A stretch of DNA of 64,000 nt from Dendrolimus kikuchii (GCA_019925095.2 CM034397.1:6281763-6345762), one strand, 5' to 3'. Positions 11,476-24,100 are shown, numbered from the stretch's first letter. Notes: generated from the letters alone by a model not told the origin. Program-made: numbers and translations.

Positions 11476-12149
11476 GAGGATATAAAATGTGTGTGTTTGG
11501 CTGCCGACTATTTATTTCTTTATATAAGTATGTATATCAAATAATATATAGTACATATTATGTTTATAGTAGCTTATAATTTTAATTTTTATATTATAGT
11601 ATAGTTTAATTTACGATTATTTTAAATAAGTTCCTTTTAGTTTTATTTATGATTAAATAAATAATTAAATGTGTATAAAACTTAATGACTATATTTTCCC
11701 AAAGCCGGGAATAATGAAAAAGAAATATTTAATAACTCACACATTTGTATTATGCTTGCACAGTACTATAGGTAAACTATTATGGTGTTTAACAATATCT
11801 ACTTATTCAATGACCACAATTAAAATCGAGAATCTGAAACGAACAACTTTATTAGGTTTTAGGTAAAGAGTTTCATTATGAAGAAATTCATAATGTAGCG
11901 TGTTACAGGCCGCGTGCGACCTTGCTCTTGACCTGAACACGTGGCAATATCATTATCATATTGCGATTTTACATAGCTATGTTGAAATCGGTCTAAAACT
12001 AAACATTGAGGTTCCACACTCGGTTTTCTCCGCGTAACTTTGGGTTGTATATCACCCGGAAATGTTTTGATTTCATCTTAGGTCTTTAAAGTAACTAAAC
12101 ACCAAATAAATTCAAAATTAAATTATATTGATTGCAGTGAAAATAGATA

Positions 12150-12204
12150 CATATACATTGTCACGCCTGTTTTCCACTGAGGTAGGCACAGGCGCTTGAT
12201 GTAC
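12150..12204 (+). repeat. dispersed repeat interrupted by the R1-clade insert (left part)
   Basis: GAGGTAGGCACAGGCGCTTGATGTAC here joins ATCTGCTACGATCCTGACAC at 12895 once the insert is removed. The joined sequence resembles the repeat at about 17900-17980 (read in parallel: TACGGTCTTGACATACATC). Confidence 0.45.
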
Positions 12205-12880
12205 CCGGACTCGACCTTTCGCTCCCGGCCGTGGTTCGCACCATGGTCGGGAGCCGCACCGGATGGGACGCCGTCTCCTCCTTTTGTGAGCACGTCATGT
12301 TTGCGAAGGAGGAGGCGGAGCGGGAGCGTGAGCGTACGTCCTTGCTCCGCTCCCGCCAAAGGAGGACGCGCCGACGCCGGAGGTCCGAGCTCGACCTTCG
12401 GCCACCGTAAGCGGGCGGCGCGGGTGAGGCTCCTAGGGGTATAGGGGTTCTCACTCACCCGCACATGCCGTCGAGATGAGAGCGCGAGTGTTCCGCGCGC
12501 GCTCATCTCTCTTCCCGTGGGGCGCGTTACAGACCGCCCTACGCAATAATGAGACCAAGAAGTAGCCGGGGGATACGTCCCCTGGCATAGGAAGAGGCCC
12601 AGTGAGGGGGGCCCACGCCTGCCAGGGCACTGCGGAGTCGGGCAGCCCATTTCCCGTAGCCCTGGCATAAGGCGCAGGACGGAACACCCAGGGGTTTTAG
12701 TGGGTATCCCTAACTGGGGAGTGGCAATAGCGTGGCACCGGTTCTGACCGGGCACGCTAGTGCCACCCCCGATCTGGCGAATCCCACACTCACACGGGTC
12801 GCGAACATCCCCCCAGGCTTCTGTGCCTGTCGCGGCTTAGTCCTCAAACGGATTTCCCCTGGCCAAAAAAAAAAAAAAAA
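12205..12880 (+). mobile_element. 5'-truncated R1-clade LINE with 14-bp target-site duplication
   Basis: GC-rich insert in AT-rich DNA. It consists of the last 67 codons of ORF2 (12207-12407, stop TAA 12408-12410), a 3' UTR of about 450 bp, and a poly(A) of 16 bp. GGCGCTTGATGTAC stands at both edges (12191-12204 and 12881-12894). The ORF end reads DLSLPAVVRTM, WDAVSSFCEHVM, RSRQRRTRRRRRSE, ending DLRPP; a basic C-terminus after the CCHC finger is usual in the R1 clade. A second copy lies at 63061-64000. Confidence 0.88.
12207..12410 (+). pseudogene. R1-clade LINE ORF2, C-terminal remnant
   Basis: Open to the normal-looking stop, without frameshifts. Only the tail after the zinc knuckle remains, so no enzymatic domain is present. 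The Glu/Arg-rich EEAERERER stretch followed by an Arg cluster matches the end of the copy on the minus strand at 63517. Confidence 0.8.
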
Positions 12881-12894
12881 GGCGCTTGATGTAC

Positions 12895-13595
12895 ATCTGC
12901 TACGATCCTGACACTTTTCGTTTCACTTAATTTCACTGATCTATTTATACATACATGTTCATTTAAGGGCCATCCACAAGTTACTCTACACGACGTCACG
13001 TCACGTTCGTGAGACTCCTCCTTCCCTAGTGTCACATCACATTTTTTGTAATTGTACATCAAGAATATATTAAATTTAAATAGCAGTTCCGTAATTAGTT
13101 TTATTTCCATTAAAATTATTTTTTAATATTAGAACACTATGTTCATACAGATAGTTGGTAATATTTAGAAGTTTCTCCTTAATAGTTCAAATGTCGTGTT
13201 TTATTAATATTAGATTTTGAAATGTGACGTCCCGAAATTTAGAACCACTTCTACCCCTTATCACACAATGTCACACTTCGTCGACCTCCTCCCCCGTCCT
13301 TAACGTGTAACGTCATTTTATGGATGGCCCCTGAATGTCCTCTTTAGTTTAAATGCCGGCTGGTAATAAAATGTGTTTTGTTTCAGATATGCAGGTGGAT
13401 TTTGTTCCTGTCGGGACCTGAGTTGTAGCAGTATGTAAGTATATGTAATTTATATTATTATAATATATTTACTTATATATATATCTACATATATTAGTTT
13501 ATTATTGTCATTGTTTTGTTTTTTCTTTAATTACGATTGAATTAGTTTTAATAGAGTTAAACCACCAAATCTTATTTCATTTTTCTTGTAATGTC
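12895..13595. other. AT-rich stretch with repeat remnant
   Basis: The first ~60 bases continue the repeat interrupted by the R1 insert. CATCCACAAGTTACTC (12971) and the inverse-looking TTATGGATGGCCCC (13318-13331) suggest the ends of a decayed inverted-repeat element between about 12966 and 13332. No gene was recognised. Confidence 0.35.
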
Positions 13596-13599
13596 TACT

Positions 13600-13722
13600 T
13601 GGACACCGGGTTGCCTGGAAGAGATCGCTATAAGCGATAAGGCCGCCCATTGTTCTAGTGGAAATGTATTTATATTAAATGTCTAGGTTTAAGTTATGAT
13701 GAACAATAAAGAGTTTTCATTC
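13600..13722 (+). repeat. family C retroposon 3' end, plus copy
   Basis: TTGCCTGGAAGAGATCGCTATAAGCGATAAGGCCGCCC followed about 70 bp later by ACAATAAAGAGTTTTCATTC. The short self-complementary GATCGCTATAAGCGAT is well kept. Confidence 0.7.
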
Positions 13723-13739
13723 ATCCATTCAAAACATTT

Positions 13740-13905
13740 GGTCTGTAATAGTTTCATTCCTAGTCTTCCTTCAAAATATCTTCAATTTGATCATGGTGAG
13801 TACGTGGGAATCTACCGAAACCGACTCTACCAATCACATTGCTGTCATATTGCAGCTAAAGTAGTTTTTGTAGTAAAATATGCAGAGAAATATGCAAGAA
13901 TATGA
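13740..13905 (+). repeat. dispersed repeat, partner of 607-890
   Basis: TCTTCAATTTGATCATGGTG and neighbouring bases match the inverse of 690-740. Class unknown. Confidence 0.4.
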
Positions 13906-14394
13906 TAATTTGATTTTTCTATTATAACTTTTATTCTGTAAAATAAATTAAAAATCGCCAGCTAATACCGATTATAAGTTTCAAAGTATGAACTCAACGA
14001 TATTCAATTGAAACAGCGCACCAAATGTAAACTCCTTCATATATCGGATTTCAGAAAAAACAAATAAAATTTATTCTCTAGCGACTAGAAGAAAGGTAAA
14101 AATAAAGCTGATAATCTATTTATAACAGTCTAGACTAAACTTATAAATAGAACCAAATATAGGTTTCTTAAAAATACACAAAAATCAGTACTTGAATCCG
14201 CCCATTATCCGAGTTCTGTGAAATATAATACAAAGTAAATAAAATAAGATTTATTTGTTTGTGTCTTTTGCTGTTAAATCCTTGAACCTTGGCTTCTTCA
14301 GACCTTGACTCTCTAATAGATAAGGAGTTTTCAAAGCACCTAACCGATTGCTCATGGGATCAGAATGCTGATGACTGTCTCGGATAAGGGATCA

Positions 14395-14475
14395 GTTATT
14401 TTATTGCCTGACTCACAAACAGGCAGGCGGCCCACCTGATGGAAAGTAGTCACCGTCATCAGTCTGCATCACCGT
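14395..14475 (-). repeat. family A repeat, end fragment
   Basis: Holds ACAGGCAGGCGGCCCACCTG and ATGGAAAGTAGTCACCGTC, the tail-side end of family A, then diverges. Confidence 0.5.
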
Positions 14476-14479
14476 CATC

Positions 14480-17400
14480 CGAACATCAGATTCTAGTTAC
14501 GTTTGGAGCGTTGGCTTCGATGCCCATGGTCCGTTATCCTATTTTTTTTTCTACTTCGCGCGGTCTACGGCATCCTCTGTTTTGAAACTATTGGTATACA
14601 TGTCTTGTCTGTGTGCCTTTAAGCGATATCGTAACGTTATACAAACTGGGCGGGAAGTTACAGTCGGATCCTTATTGTTTGCGGAATCTACGTTTTGGAG
14701 AACCGTTGTGTCGTTAAAAAAAAGAACTTGATAAATGTGCAGTTTAAAGAAATTAATGTAAAAACCACTGCAACAATAGCAAGGTCTACAGTAGCCTAGG
14801 AAAGTAACAATGCCAGACTTCTCGACATCTTTTTCATAAAATACCCTGACTCATAAACCTAGGCTAGTTTTGAGAGAATATAAGTAAACTACGGAGTGGA
14901 TTAGATCTCACTATAATGTATGTTACTGTGATTATATCAACTGATATCACACAGATTTTAAAGCGGACAAAAAGCGCTTAGTGCAGACCTTGTTTTAGTT
15001 TAAGTTTTTCATACAGATTAGAAATATAGAAATTAACCGTCTAATATCGGCTTCAGTCAATTAACAAAAGAAGTATTACTATATGTATTTCAAATTGAAT
15101 TTCGACTGTGGTTACCTAAGTACGTGCGTGAATGATTCGCGGAAATCCCCGCAAGGTTTGAAATGTGTGGAAATGTCGAAATCAATATTGGGAACAAATT
15201 GAACAAAGACACATATGACTGGCACTTTCCGAGCCCTTTCAGCGAACAGCGAAACGCTTCTATTGAAATAGGTTCGGGATAAGTAATAGCGTTGTATTTA
15301 GTAGACCACATTCAATTTACTAATGTAAACTTAAAGTAATTGACGCCTATAATTACAATAGATGAGTTGAGATTCTCAGTCATTTATATTACTTAGGCAT
15401 ACTTATTAAGATTATATAGGCATTTCGTGGCCATTGTACCATATTACTTGTTAACGTATGGTTAAGAATATTTGTCTTGTCATTGAATAAGAATGCTTCT
15501 GCCATGATCCTGTTAAGATGTGCTAGCTGAATGGCTGAGTCACTTACGCCACAGTCCAATGCTGACAATGAAGATAAACATCGAGAAGAAAACTGTCCAT
15601 TGGAATTACTGATGTGTGAAACCCGCCAATTGCCTTTGATAAGCGCGTCAGCTCTATACTCTGTGTCTTTGAAATAGCGAGGTCCGTCTTTAGAAGTGGG
15701 AAATTTCAATCAACCCATCATATAACTTATTTGCTCAAAAACATGGTGTACAAGAACTTTATGAGTTAAATATTAATGTTCCGTTTAATATATTTGTATT
15801 TATGTACAAAACAGACTAGTGTCAAAATCTTTATTTATGAAAACCATAAATTGAACCAAACGCCCAAGAAATTTTGAGTTTCTGTGGAAGTTAAAGCATA
15901 ATAACAATAATAATTATATATATATGTAAATAATTAAACAGAAATGATTGGTTGGATTAATTAATAGTCAAATGTACAAATATACTACTGTCATAAAATG
16001 TTGTATTTTCACTTTCGATTTTGGGGGCATCTCCGTGTTTGTATAAAATAGATTTTTCCGTGAGATACCGCTTCTATGTTTACGCAAACAAAATAGACTT
16101 CTAGTTAATATTTATTTTGGAAATCTAATAAGGTGAAATAACATTATTTACCGCCATAAATAGCAAAGTCTATTAACAAAGAGGATTTTCACGTAAATAC
16201 TTGTGTAAACTAGATTTTGCAAGTGCAGTGGGATCTCGAGGATTGCGACTGGTCCGTGATTTGTTTACTCAGCCGGGAAAGGCAAACTGAAAGTTAGTCG
16301 CGTGGCTTTTTACTAAAGATGTTTTTTTAAAATATTTATTCAGAACAAACTCCAGCTTTTCTTTTTTAAGTATTTTTAATTGACTTCAAGAAAAGTTTAT
16401 TTATTATTCGTGTAAATATATATTTTTATATATTCAGTTCAGTGTTTTGAACCGATTATGACATTTCTTATTCAGCATAACTTATAAGTAGTTCATCGCT
16501 ATTGGACAATAGACGCAGAGGATGTAGCAGGAAAATCTTCAAAATCAAATACAAAATTTGTAGCGATAGCCTTAACTATGTTGCTTCTGAACCGATTTCG
16601 ATCATTCTGTTTGTGTTGATAGAACAACAAAATATTGAATAAATTTTATCTAGCAAAAAAGAAACTGATTTCATGAGAAACATAAATTCTAGAAGTAAAC
16701 TTCTTCTACTACACCTTGAAGTCGGTGCGAAGTAAAACATGAAAATGACTGTTTTTTTTGTTGTTGTAGCAAAGTATATATTAATCTTCATGTTTTCATT
16801 CGTCTATTCCTCGGGAACAATACTTTTCCTAGATGAAATGTAACCTATATTATTTTCTACACCCTTGAAAACAGGTATACAAAATGACGTAATAACCTGT
16901 CGAATAGTGTAACAAACAAACTCACATTTCAGTTAAAAATAATAAAGTTCTCGTGTGAAATTTGAATAATGTCGTAGTGAAACGTAATGTATAAACAACA
17001 CAAAACACTAATTTAGCATTAATTCATGACCATTATTATTACGGACATGTCGAAGGACAGTTTCATTAATACTTACTATTCATATTGGATGATTATTCAA
17101 CTTCAAATTCTTTCAACGCTCAAAATAATCAACAAATTCGTTAACAAGGATAAATTTTGTATATACAATTGTTAGTTTTGTATTACTGATTTCTCAAGGA
17201 CTGTCCTGTTATGCTATTTTCCTTAATAGTTCCAATTTTTCAGTAGTATCTTGTTTTCTGACATCGTTTGTATACAGTTTACCTTATTTTTGTGTGAATA
17301 TCAAAGAACATATTTTGTTGCTCGGCCGTTTTATGAATTCATTCTCGGAAAAGATATCCTGTTTAGCAGACTTTTTGACGCATCGTATCATTTAAGTAGG

Positions 17401-17600
17401 TAACAGGTCTATGAAACGGTATGCTTGTTCATGATCCCATATATAACGTGAATATTTTCTTTAATATATGGTGGTATTTTTAGCATTTACATCAATTTTT
17501 TTTTATTCAGAAGTGATATAGGCAATTAATTAAGTATTATAATTTCTTTGGCTAACGTGCGAAAAAGATACTTTAAATATGTAAAATAAAGTTTTTTTTT
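14480..17600. other. AT-rich stretch, no recognised gene or repeat
   Basis: The longest open frame (about 15389-15709, minus, 106 codons) has mixed composition and no motif I recognise. Short homopolymers and AT microsatellites only. Confidence 0.4.
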
Positions 17601-17604
17601 AATT

Positions 17605-17765
17605 ATTATCCTACTATTTTCATAAACGCGAAAGTTTGTGCTTTGTTACTCTTTCACGCAAAAACTACTGAATAGATTTGGATGAAACTTTACAAGAATA
17701 TAGCGTACGCATTAGAATAACACATAGGCTATAATATATAAAGATATAGTGTGAATTATCCAAAA
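17605..17765 (+). repeat. family E repeat (ACTACTGAATAGATTT type), copy
   Basis: Contains CGCAAAAACTACTGAATAGA, TGAAACTTTACAAGAATAT and CACATAGGCTATAATATATAA, inverse to the better copy at 55365-55590. A widespread lepidopteran family, perhaps Helitron-related. Confidence 0.6.
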
Positions 17766-17771
17766 CAGAAT

Positions 17772-17856
17772 AAGAATAAGCCTAAATGGTGCTCTGTTCT
17801 TCGTGCCTACCCTGCAAGGGAACTGGCGTGAAGTTATGTATGTATGTATGTAAAGT
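17772..17856 (+). mobile_element. RTE-type LINE 3' end, 85 bp
   Basis: Matches the last ~65 bp of the LINE at 9472-9966 (AAGAATAAGCCTAAATGG through AACTGGCGTGAAGTTATG) plus a (ATGT)n tail. Extremely 5'-truncated. No clear target-site duplication. Confidence 0.8.
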
Positions 17857-18555
17857 GGTATAGATAGTGTAGTAGATTATATAAGAAAATAGAAAGATCG
17901 TCTCTGCCTACCTCTCAGAGATGATAGATTTTCAATTGCTACGGTCTTGACATACATCTTTTGCTTCATCTAGTTTCATCAATATCTTCTATAATCTCTC
18001 TTATATAATTAAGAATTATTATTATTGGTATACAATAAATACTGTTATGTTATAATAGCGTTTCAATAAGCTTAATAACTATCAATACCTAAGTAACATA
18101 GAATAGCAAGTTACTAGAAAAAACAGTCCGTTGAGTGTTTAATATCATAAAAGCATTGTCATGTTTATATCCAGCTATATTTTATTTATAACTAAAGATC
18201 GTATCTTCAAAATCGATCACATGCAAGGTGTTCATCGCTTCGACACATTAAACATAAACTATATTATGACCTACATTTGAAATGTTTATAAACGATTTCA
18301 TTCTTATAACATGATGGTGTGTTTTAGTCATGCATCATACATATCATATTTATAAATCCTATTTTTCTACCACTTGATTAAAAACAGAACACTAAAGCTG
18401 AACTACGGGAAAAAGCAATAACTTTATGCCATAGACACGTAACACGTGCTTTTGGAAATACATAAAGCAGTTGAAAAGTTTCTTAGTAATTTCGATTAAA
18501 TAATGTTTTTCTTCTCCCAACTGAATGTTAACATATAAAACATTGCCTATATATA

Positions 18556-19035
18556 TATGTGTTGACCGAAGATCTCGCCATGCCAGCCTCAATGACATCA
18601 TCCGCGGGGCTCTTGCCAGCGTCGGCGTACCGGCCGTATTAGAAACAAATGGTTCGGTACACGACGAGCGCAAGAGCCCGGATGGTATGTCACTTATTCT
18701 TTGGAAGATGGAACAGCCACCCGTTTGGGACTCTGGAGTCGACGCGTCTTCCAATGACTGAGTTAGAGGCTGGCAACGCTGCTACAAAAGCTGAAGCTCT
18801 CAAATGGGCCAAATATGGAACCTTAGGAAGGGGTTACATATTTGTGCCGTTTGGAGTTGAAACATTAGGTCCGCGGGGTCGGCAAAAAGTTTCTTCAAAG
18901 AAATTTGTAAGAAACTCTTTGATGTCACCCGTGATCAGAAGGCTGGCGCATATTTAGCACAACGAATAAGTATCACCATACAGCGTGGCAATGTAGCCAG
19001 AACGGCACGTTCCCCCCTGGCAGCGATTTGATACA
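18556..19035 (+). pseudogene. LINE ORF C-terminal domain remnant (PD..WD endonuclease-like)
   Basis: Reads SRHASLNDIIRGALASVGVP, SPDGMSLILWKM, WDSGV in one frame, then one base shifted EALKWAKYGTLGRGYIFVPF and GVETLGPRG, and finally AQRISITIQRGN. I recognise this order from the C-terminal part of retroelement polyproteins in many invertebrates; the RPDG...WD pattern resembles a restriction-like endonuclease core, which is inference. At least two frameshifts. A second remnant is at 37942-38115 and a tiny one at 25040-25120. Confidence 0.65.
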
Positions 19036-19117
19036 TAGTCCTTAATCTATATTTATAAGTTAGTTTATTTTTAGTATTTAATTATATATTTTAAGTTAGT
19101 TTTAGTTCGATATTGAA

Positions 19118-19256
19118 TCTAGAATAGAATAGAATATACTTTATTGTATAAAAATGCTACATAAAAACAAGAACATTATTAATATACAAGTACAATCGGC
19201 GGTCTTATCGCCCATGTCGATTTCTTCCAGACAGCCTTTGGATGGAGTATAGGAAG
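19118..19256 (-). repeat. family C retroposon 3' end, minus copy 2
   Basis: Minus strand: CTGTCTGGAAGAAATCGAC, GCGATAAGACCGCCG, then ATACAATAAAGTATATTCTA. It directly follows the LINE remnant at 18556-19035. Confidence 0.65.
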
Positions 19257-19388
19257 CACAACAAAAATCGGTAGTTACTAAACCAGCACTCGTGTACAAT
19301 AATTTAGTTTGTTAATAAATAGTAATATATAAGATAATTTAATAAATATAAACAATAATACATAATTAAATATCTACTACAATACACA

Positions 19389-19395
19389 TTATATA

Positions 19396-19460
<65 letters not shown>
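19389..19460. repeat. (TA)n microsatellite
   Basis: About 70 bp of almost pure TA with one TG interruption near 19400. A second short TA run is at 19521-19539. Confidence 0.95.
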
Positions 19461-19465
<5 letters not shown>

Positions 19466-19658
19466 AAAGTAAACAATAGCACTATAGCTTGCTAGTATCT
19501 TTATGGTCGGAATCTATATGTTATATATATATATATATTTTTTTTGCCAAAAATGGAACGGTGGATTTTGTGTCACAGTCATTTTTCTTACAAACTACAA
19601 GTCTATATGAACAGTACAATGCTGTTGTAGTCGAATTGCGTGAACAGTAAAGATTAAT

Positions 19659-19718
19659 GGTCTTATTCATATTGAGTTTGAGTAAATTTCTCTACTCTAC
19701 CTCAATATGAAAAAGACC
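19659..19718. repeat. 26-bp imperfect inverted repeat
   Basis: Arms 19659-19684 and 19693-19718 pair with few mismatches (GGTCTTATTCATATTGAG against CTCAATATGAAAAAGACC); loop of 8 bases. Possibly a very small MITE. Confidence 0.7.
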
Positions 19719-19899
19719 GTATGGGTTGTACATGTAATTTATGGTTGAAACTATTTTTCAATGTATAGTCGTATAGAATATTGTTAGTCTGATCTTGAAC
19801 AAACTCACATTCGCATTTATATATAGATATATTGTAATATAGATATAGATCAATATTGTTAAATTTTAATAGTGTAGTCTTTTGTTTCGTAATTTTTTT

Positions 19900-20060
19900 G
19901 TGTTTATCTGTTTGTTCGGGATTCACGTAAAAACTACTGGGCCAATATCGATGCGGTTTTCGCTGATCGATTGTAAATTCCTGGACTTAAAATCTGCGGT
20001 ACTTTGCAGTCCTAGAATTCCACGGGAATTTTTTTGGGAGAGGTTTAAAGTGGCGTGAAC
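19900..20060 (+). repeat. family E repeat copy
   Basis: TGTTTGTTCGGGATTCACG followed by AAAAACTACTGGGCCAATA and GATGCGGTTTTCGCTGATCG, close to the copy at 41765-42150. A matching tail, GTGGACAAAGTCGCGGGCAAATGCTAG, lies at about 20741-20767. Confidence 0.6.
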
Positions 20061-20769
20061 GAAAAAAAAAATGGATTCTGTTTATTATTTAAGCAGGAAT
20101 TTCAAGCGTGGTTGCCAGGCTACACTTTCATACATTACATACTATACTCTTCTCTCTCTGACTATAGTAATGTGTATACATGTCTATCTCCCTGCCCCCA
20201 ACACCAAGTACGCGCGAAATGCAGCGGCGTCGGCGCATTTTGCAACACTTCTCTACGAACCACAGGACTCTAAACTTCGGAACATACATATACCTATATA
20301 CAAAAACAATATCAAAAGCCGGCCCGGTGAACTATTCCACTAGTATTTATGTGATTGAGTAAAGTGCTACCGGATGTAAATGTTCTATGTGCTATGTAAG
20401 TTATTAGTAGGTATTCATATTTATTACTTTTTGAATACACAACAACGGACGCGCAAAGTTGAACTATTTCCTAACCAGCGGTTATTCGGATGCCTGGAAA
20501 CATTCGGTAAGTATTCTTTGGAAATCTGGGCATATTCAGATTCCGATGCGTAATTTTCACCGATCGATAAAATCTCTATTAAAACAAATGTATTTGTGTA
20601 TGTCTTAGTAAAATTACTTATTCCGAACTTCTACAGCAATTGGAATTAATGTATTTTCATGCTTAAATATCCATTACCCTGCTGAAAATAAGCTTTGATA
20701 TTATATTTAGCAAAATAACTAATCTTTGTTACCTGTTCAACGTGGACAAAGTCGCGGGCAAATGCTAGT

Positions 20770-21435
20770 TACCTATATTGTTAGTTAGGATGGCAATAGG
20801 TCAGTATAGGTCCGCCCGGGCCTTTGGCCGATTATTGAAGATATGAATAGCAGCTATGTTAAATTTTGAAACACGTCATGTTATCATTATAATAATACAG
20901 GAAGCAAACAATCTTTCCGACAAACCACTGAGCATTGTAAAATATTCGTATGAATTATTCGTAAGGCGCGCTTGCAGCTCCAAGCAGCACTCGGAATTTC
21001 ATTGCCTGGGAACTGTAGTTATGTTTACTTCCCCCGATTTCATTTAAGTTTACAGCTTCCAGCGTCGCATAATCTCATGTAACCTAGATTAAAATTTTAA
21101 TGTGGATATTTAATATTACCACGTTTTATCAGTGTGCCAGTTATTAGTTTAAATCTAAATGTTTATTATGGTTTCCGCATCATTCATGTGAAGTTTATAA
21201 ATTGTAAAATATTTTAGAGTAAGTCTTATTTATTAACTAGCAGTCCTGTAGAAAAACTTCGTTCACGTTGCTAAGGTGACGTTTCTTAATCAATTGCAAC
21301 GGAAGTGTACATACAGCGCAATTTTTTTATTATATTCGTCTATTTCATGGAATTTATTATGGACTTATTGACGTTAAGCGTTGACAGATGATGTATTATA
21401 TACATTAATGTGGCTATGCGTTAATAAACAAACTC
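20770..21435. other. AT-rich stretch, no recognised feature
   Basis: Nothing gene-like or clearly repetitive was recognised. Confidence 0.35.
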
Positions 21436-21439
21436 CGTC

Positions 21440-22540
21440 GGCTCAGCGATCCAAAGTGGGTCTTGGCCTCCGAAACGAGAGCACGTCACTTTCATCTGTC
21501 CTGCACGATGTTTTGCCAGTTGTTGGGCTTGAAATTTGGTCAAGTCGCCGACCGACTGGTCGCCCCAAGTATGCTTTTTTCACACCCCGATCCTCATCCA
21601 TCTGTTTTCCGTGACCAAGCCAGCGAACAGGATGGGCCTTTATCTCTCCAATTATATTGAACTCCGCCACGAGGTTGTCTATTTTAGAGTTAGTTCGGAT
21701 GCTCCATCTTCTTTTCTGTTGCGCCCAATATTTTCCTGAGAACCTTCCTCTCTGTGATTAACAATTGCTCCTCTTCTTTAATTGGAAGTGTTCAGGCCTT
21801 ACAGCCGTACAATAAAATTGGTCCTATGATTGTTTCGTAGACGCGAATTTTTGTCTTCCTGCTTAGGAGTATGGATATTGATACCTTGTGTAAGGTAGCA
21901 CTACACCTGAGGGCATTTTGGACACGGTGTGTGTTTCTTCCTCTCGGGAGGTCGTGTCTGTCTTTAAGCATCCTAGGTACTTAATATTACTCGCGTCCAT
22001 TTACAGTGTATCACCAGTATGAATGTTTGCGCACGCAATACGGGTGCAAGCTTGAGAGTTTTTGGCGGGAACTGAAAGGAGATGTTGTGCTGTGCAGTTT
22101 TATTTTCTAAAAATGTGTAAAATTACTCTAAAATGAACAATAGTTGTAGGATATTGATAATTTTTGGGTAGTAATTATGTGTTTTGTGAGAAATGTGAAC
22201 TGTAAAGTCAAATGTGGCCTTTTGAGTTGTCACAGGAACTCCGTTGAATGGCACTAGCTGATAACCTACAGTTCAGCTGTGCTACACATAGGTTTAAGAA
22301 AATGAAGAAACTACATTGAATCTAAGATCTGGCTAAAGGCCTAGCTGCCAAGCCATAAAATCCAAAAAAAAAACGGGTTATTTTGTACCACTTCATGTGA
22401 AGATACTCCGTCTTATCATTGTTGATCTTGAGTCCAACCATTTCTGTCACTTATTCTAAGACCTTAGCTGCTTCTATAATTTATTCAGGGCTTTCCCCTA
22501 GTAGAACTAAGTCATCGGCAAGCGTTAACGGTGTTATTTT
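21440..22540 (-). pseudogene. LINE reverse transcriptase remnant, interrupted by an insert
   Basis: Minus strand begins LADDLVLLGESPE near 22525, the active-site ADD box of a reverse transcriptase, then VTEMVGLKINNDKTEYLHMK. After an interruption (about 22046-22373) it continues with IKYLGCLKTDTTSREEETH, YETIIGPILLYGCKA and RKVLRKILGATEKK, then PVRWLGHGKQMDEDRG and AYLGRPVGRR. Several stops and shifts show it is dead. The order of parts is that of the palm-to-C-terminus region of LINE ORF2. Confidence 0.75.
22046..22373 (+). mobile_element. poly(A)-ended insert within the LINE remnant
   Basis: About 328 bp breaking the reverse-transcriptase reading. Plus strand ends GCCAAGCCATAAAATCC then a run of 10 or more A. 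ACGGGT stands at both edges (22040-22045, 22373-22378), a possible short target-site duplication. Class unknown; the A-tail suggests a retroposon. Confidence 0.5.
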
Positions 22541-22559
22541 TTAACGCTTTAAACAAGAC

Positions 22560-24100
22560 GCGGTCGACCACAGCCTAAATCTTTAACAATAACGCAGATG
22601 AAGCCCCAGCACAAACAAGATCTCTTGGTTAGTTATATAAGTGGACTGGTTGGCAGATTTATTTGAAACTGTTTAAACATTCATGAATACACGCACAAAT
22701 CTATATACAACATACAAAACAACATAAACACGGCACACAAGACATGTATGTAATTTAAGCACTAAAACGTGTAATGATAGTTACTAATTTTTTCTAATAC
22801 CCTAAAAAACTCAAGGTTAGTCTTTAAAATTTTGCATACTCATCTAGCGTGTAAGAAATAAGTGAAAAAAAAACGTTCGTAATCTAGAAAACAACATTAA
22901 TGAATATGCAAGTGATATTTTCTTTGATATTCAACGACGCACTCTTGAAGCCGAGTGGTACTTATCACGAATTTTCACAGATACGACTCCCTGTCAACCC
23001 TTTTCATTTTTTAACCCTTTTGTTTTTAGGGAACGGTCTAATTGTTTATTCTGGGAGCTGGTGAATTACGACAAAGGAATATTTCCACAATGACAGTGGG
23101 AAATGTGATTAATATTTGTTACATCGTAGAGGATTCGCTTTACTTTTCCTTTGCTCAGTGTAGGGTTAAATCGTGTTTTAATGAAAAATGGGGTGGTTGA
23201 CATATTTTATAATATATTCTGAAAAAAGTCATATAAAAAAGCGGGCGTTGAAATACTATGTTATCAGCATAACTTTTAAATAATAATAATAAATCGTTTA
23301 TTGGTTAAAACATAATTCACATTATTTAAGTATATACATTGGTTTCAGAACTAGGTTCACCTGTATCTTGGGGACTTTCTTCTTAATTGGTACAGTTCTG
23401 TTCGTGAAAATATTGTTTACAGTTATACTGATTATTTAAAAGAGTGCGTGTGTAGGTACGTGTTCGTGTGTCTGTATGTAATGTGTGTGAGTTTGTTTAC
23501 TTACATAAAAATACTAGGATTTATCCGCGACTTCGTTCACGTTTGACAGGTAACGTTGATTACAGTTATTTTGCCAGCATTTAAAGTCAAAGGGTATTTT
23601 CAGCAAGACAACGGATTTTTCAGTATGAATATACACGAATTCCGAAGATTGTCGTAACAACCCGGGATAAGTAATGTTAATAAGTTCTAATATCACGTGG
23701 TTTCGAAGTTAGAAAATACCGGAACATATAAAAAGTTCCGGATGATATTGTTTTAGTATCAATCGGATCCGAATCAGCTAATTTTTATGTATACTACCCA
23801 TTTCCAAATACTCCCGGGAAAAATACAAAGTATCGCATCACTTGAAAATAGACTTAAGTTATCTTTCTAGTGAATATAATAGAAATAATGTTAATTACTA
23901 TTTAAACAATAATTTATACGTTATTTGACACATTATAGCAATGGTGTCATAATTTTCAACGCTTGTACAAAATCTAGGCTGCTTCGGCGTTTTGTAAGAT
24001 GATAAATATTATCCCAATTTATTAGATTATTAAATATCTTATTAAACCATTTTTAATTAATCTTGTTACAAAATCGGACTTACGTTGTAATGAGATTGTA
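22560..24100. other. AT-rich stretch, no recognised feature
   Basis: Short phrases such as ATTTATCCGCGACTTCGTTCACG (23520-23542) recall the family E end, but no full copy could be outlined. Confidence 0.35.

Noticed and set aside
12123..12755. 210-codon open frame on the minus strand
   Set aside because: It is antisense to the R1-clade LINE ORF2 end and GC-rich 3' UTR; the plus-strand reading explains the sequence.
15389..15709. 106-codon minus-strand open frame as a host exon
   Set aside because: No recognised domain, splice context or similarity to the missing PAQR exon.
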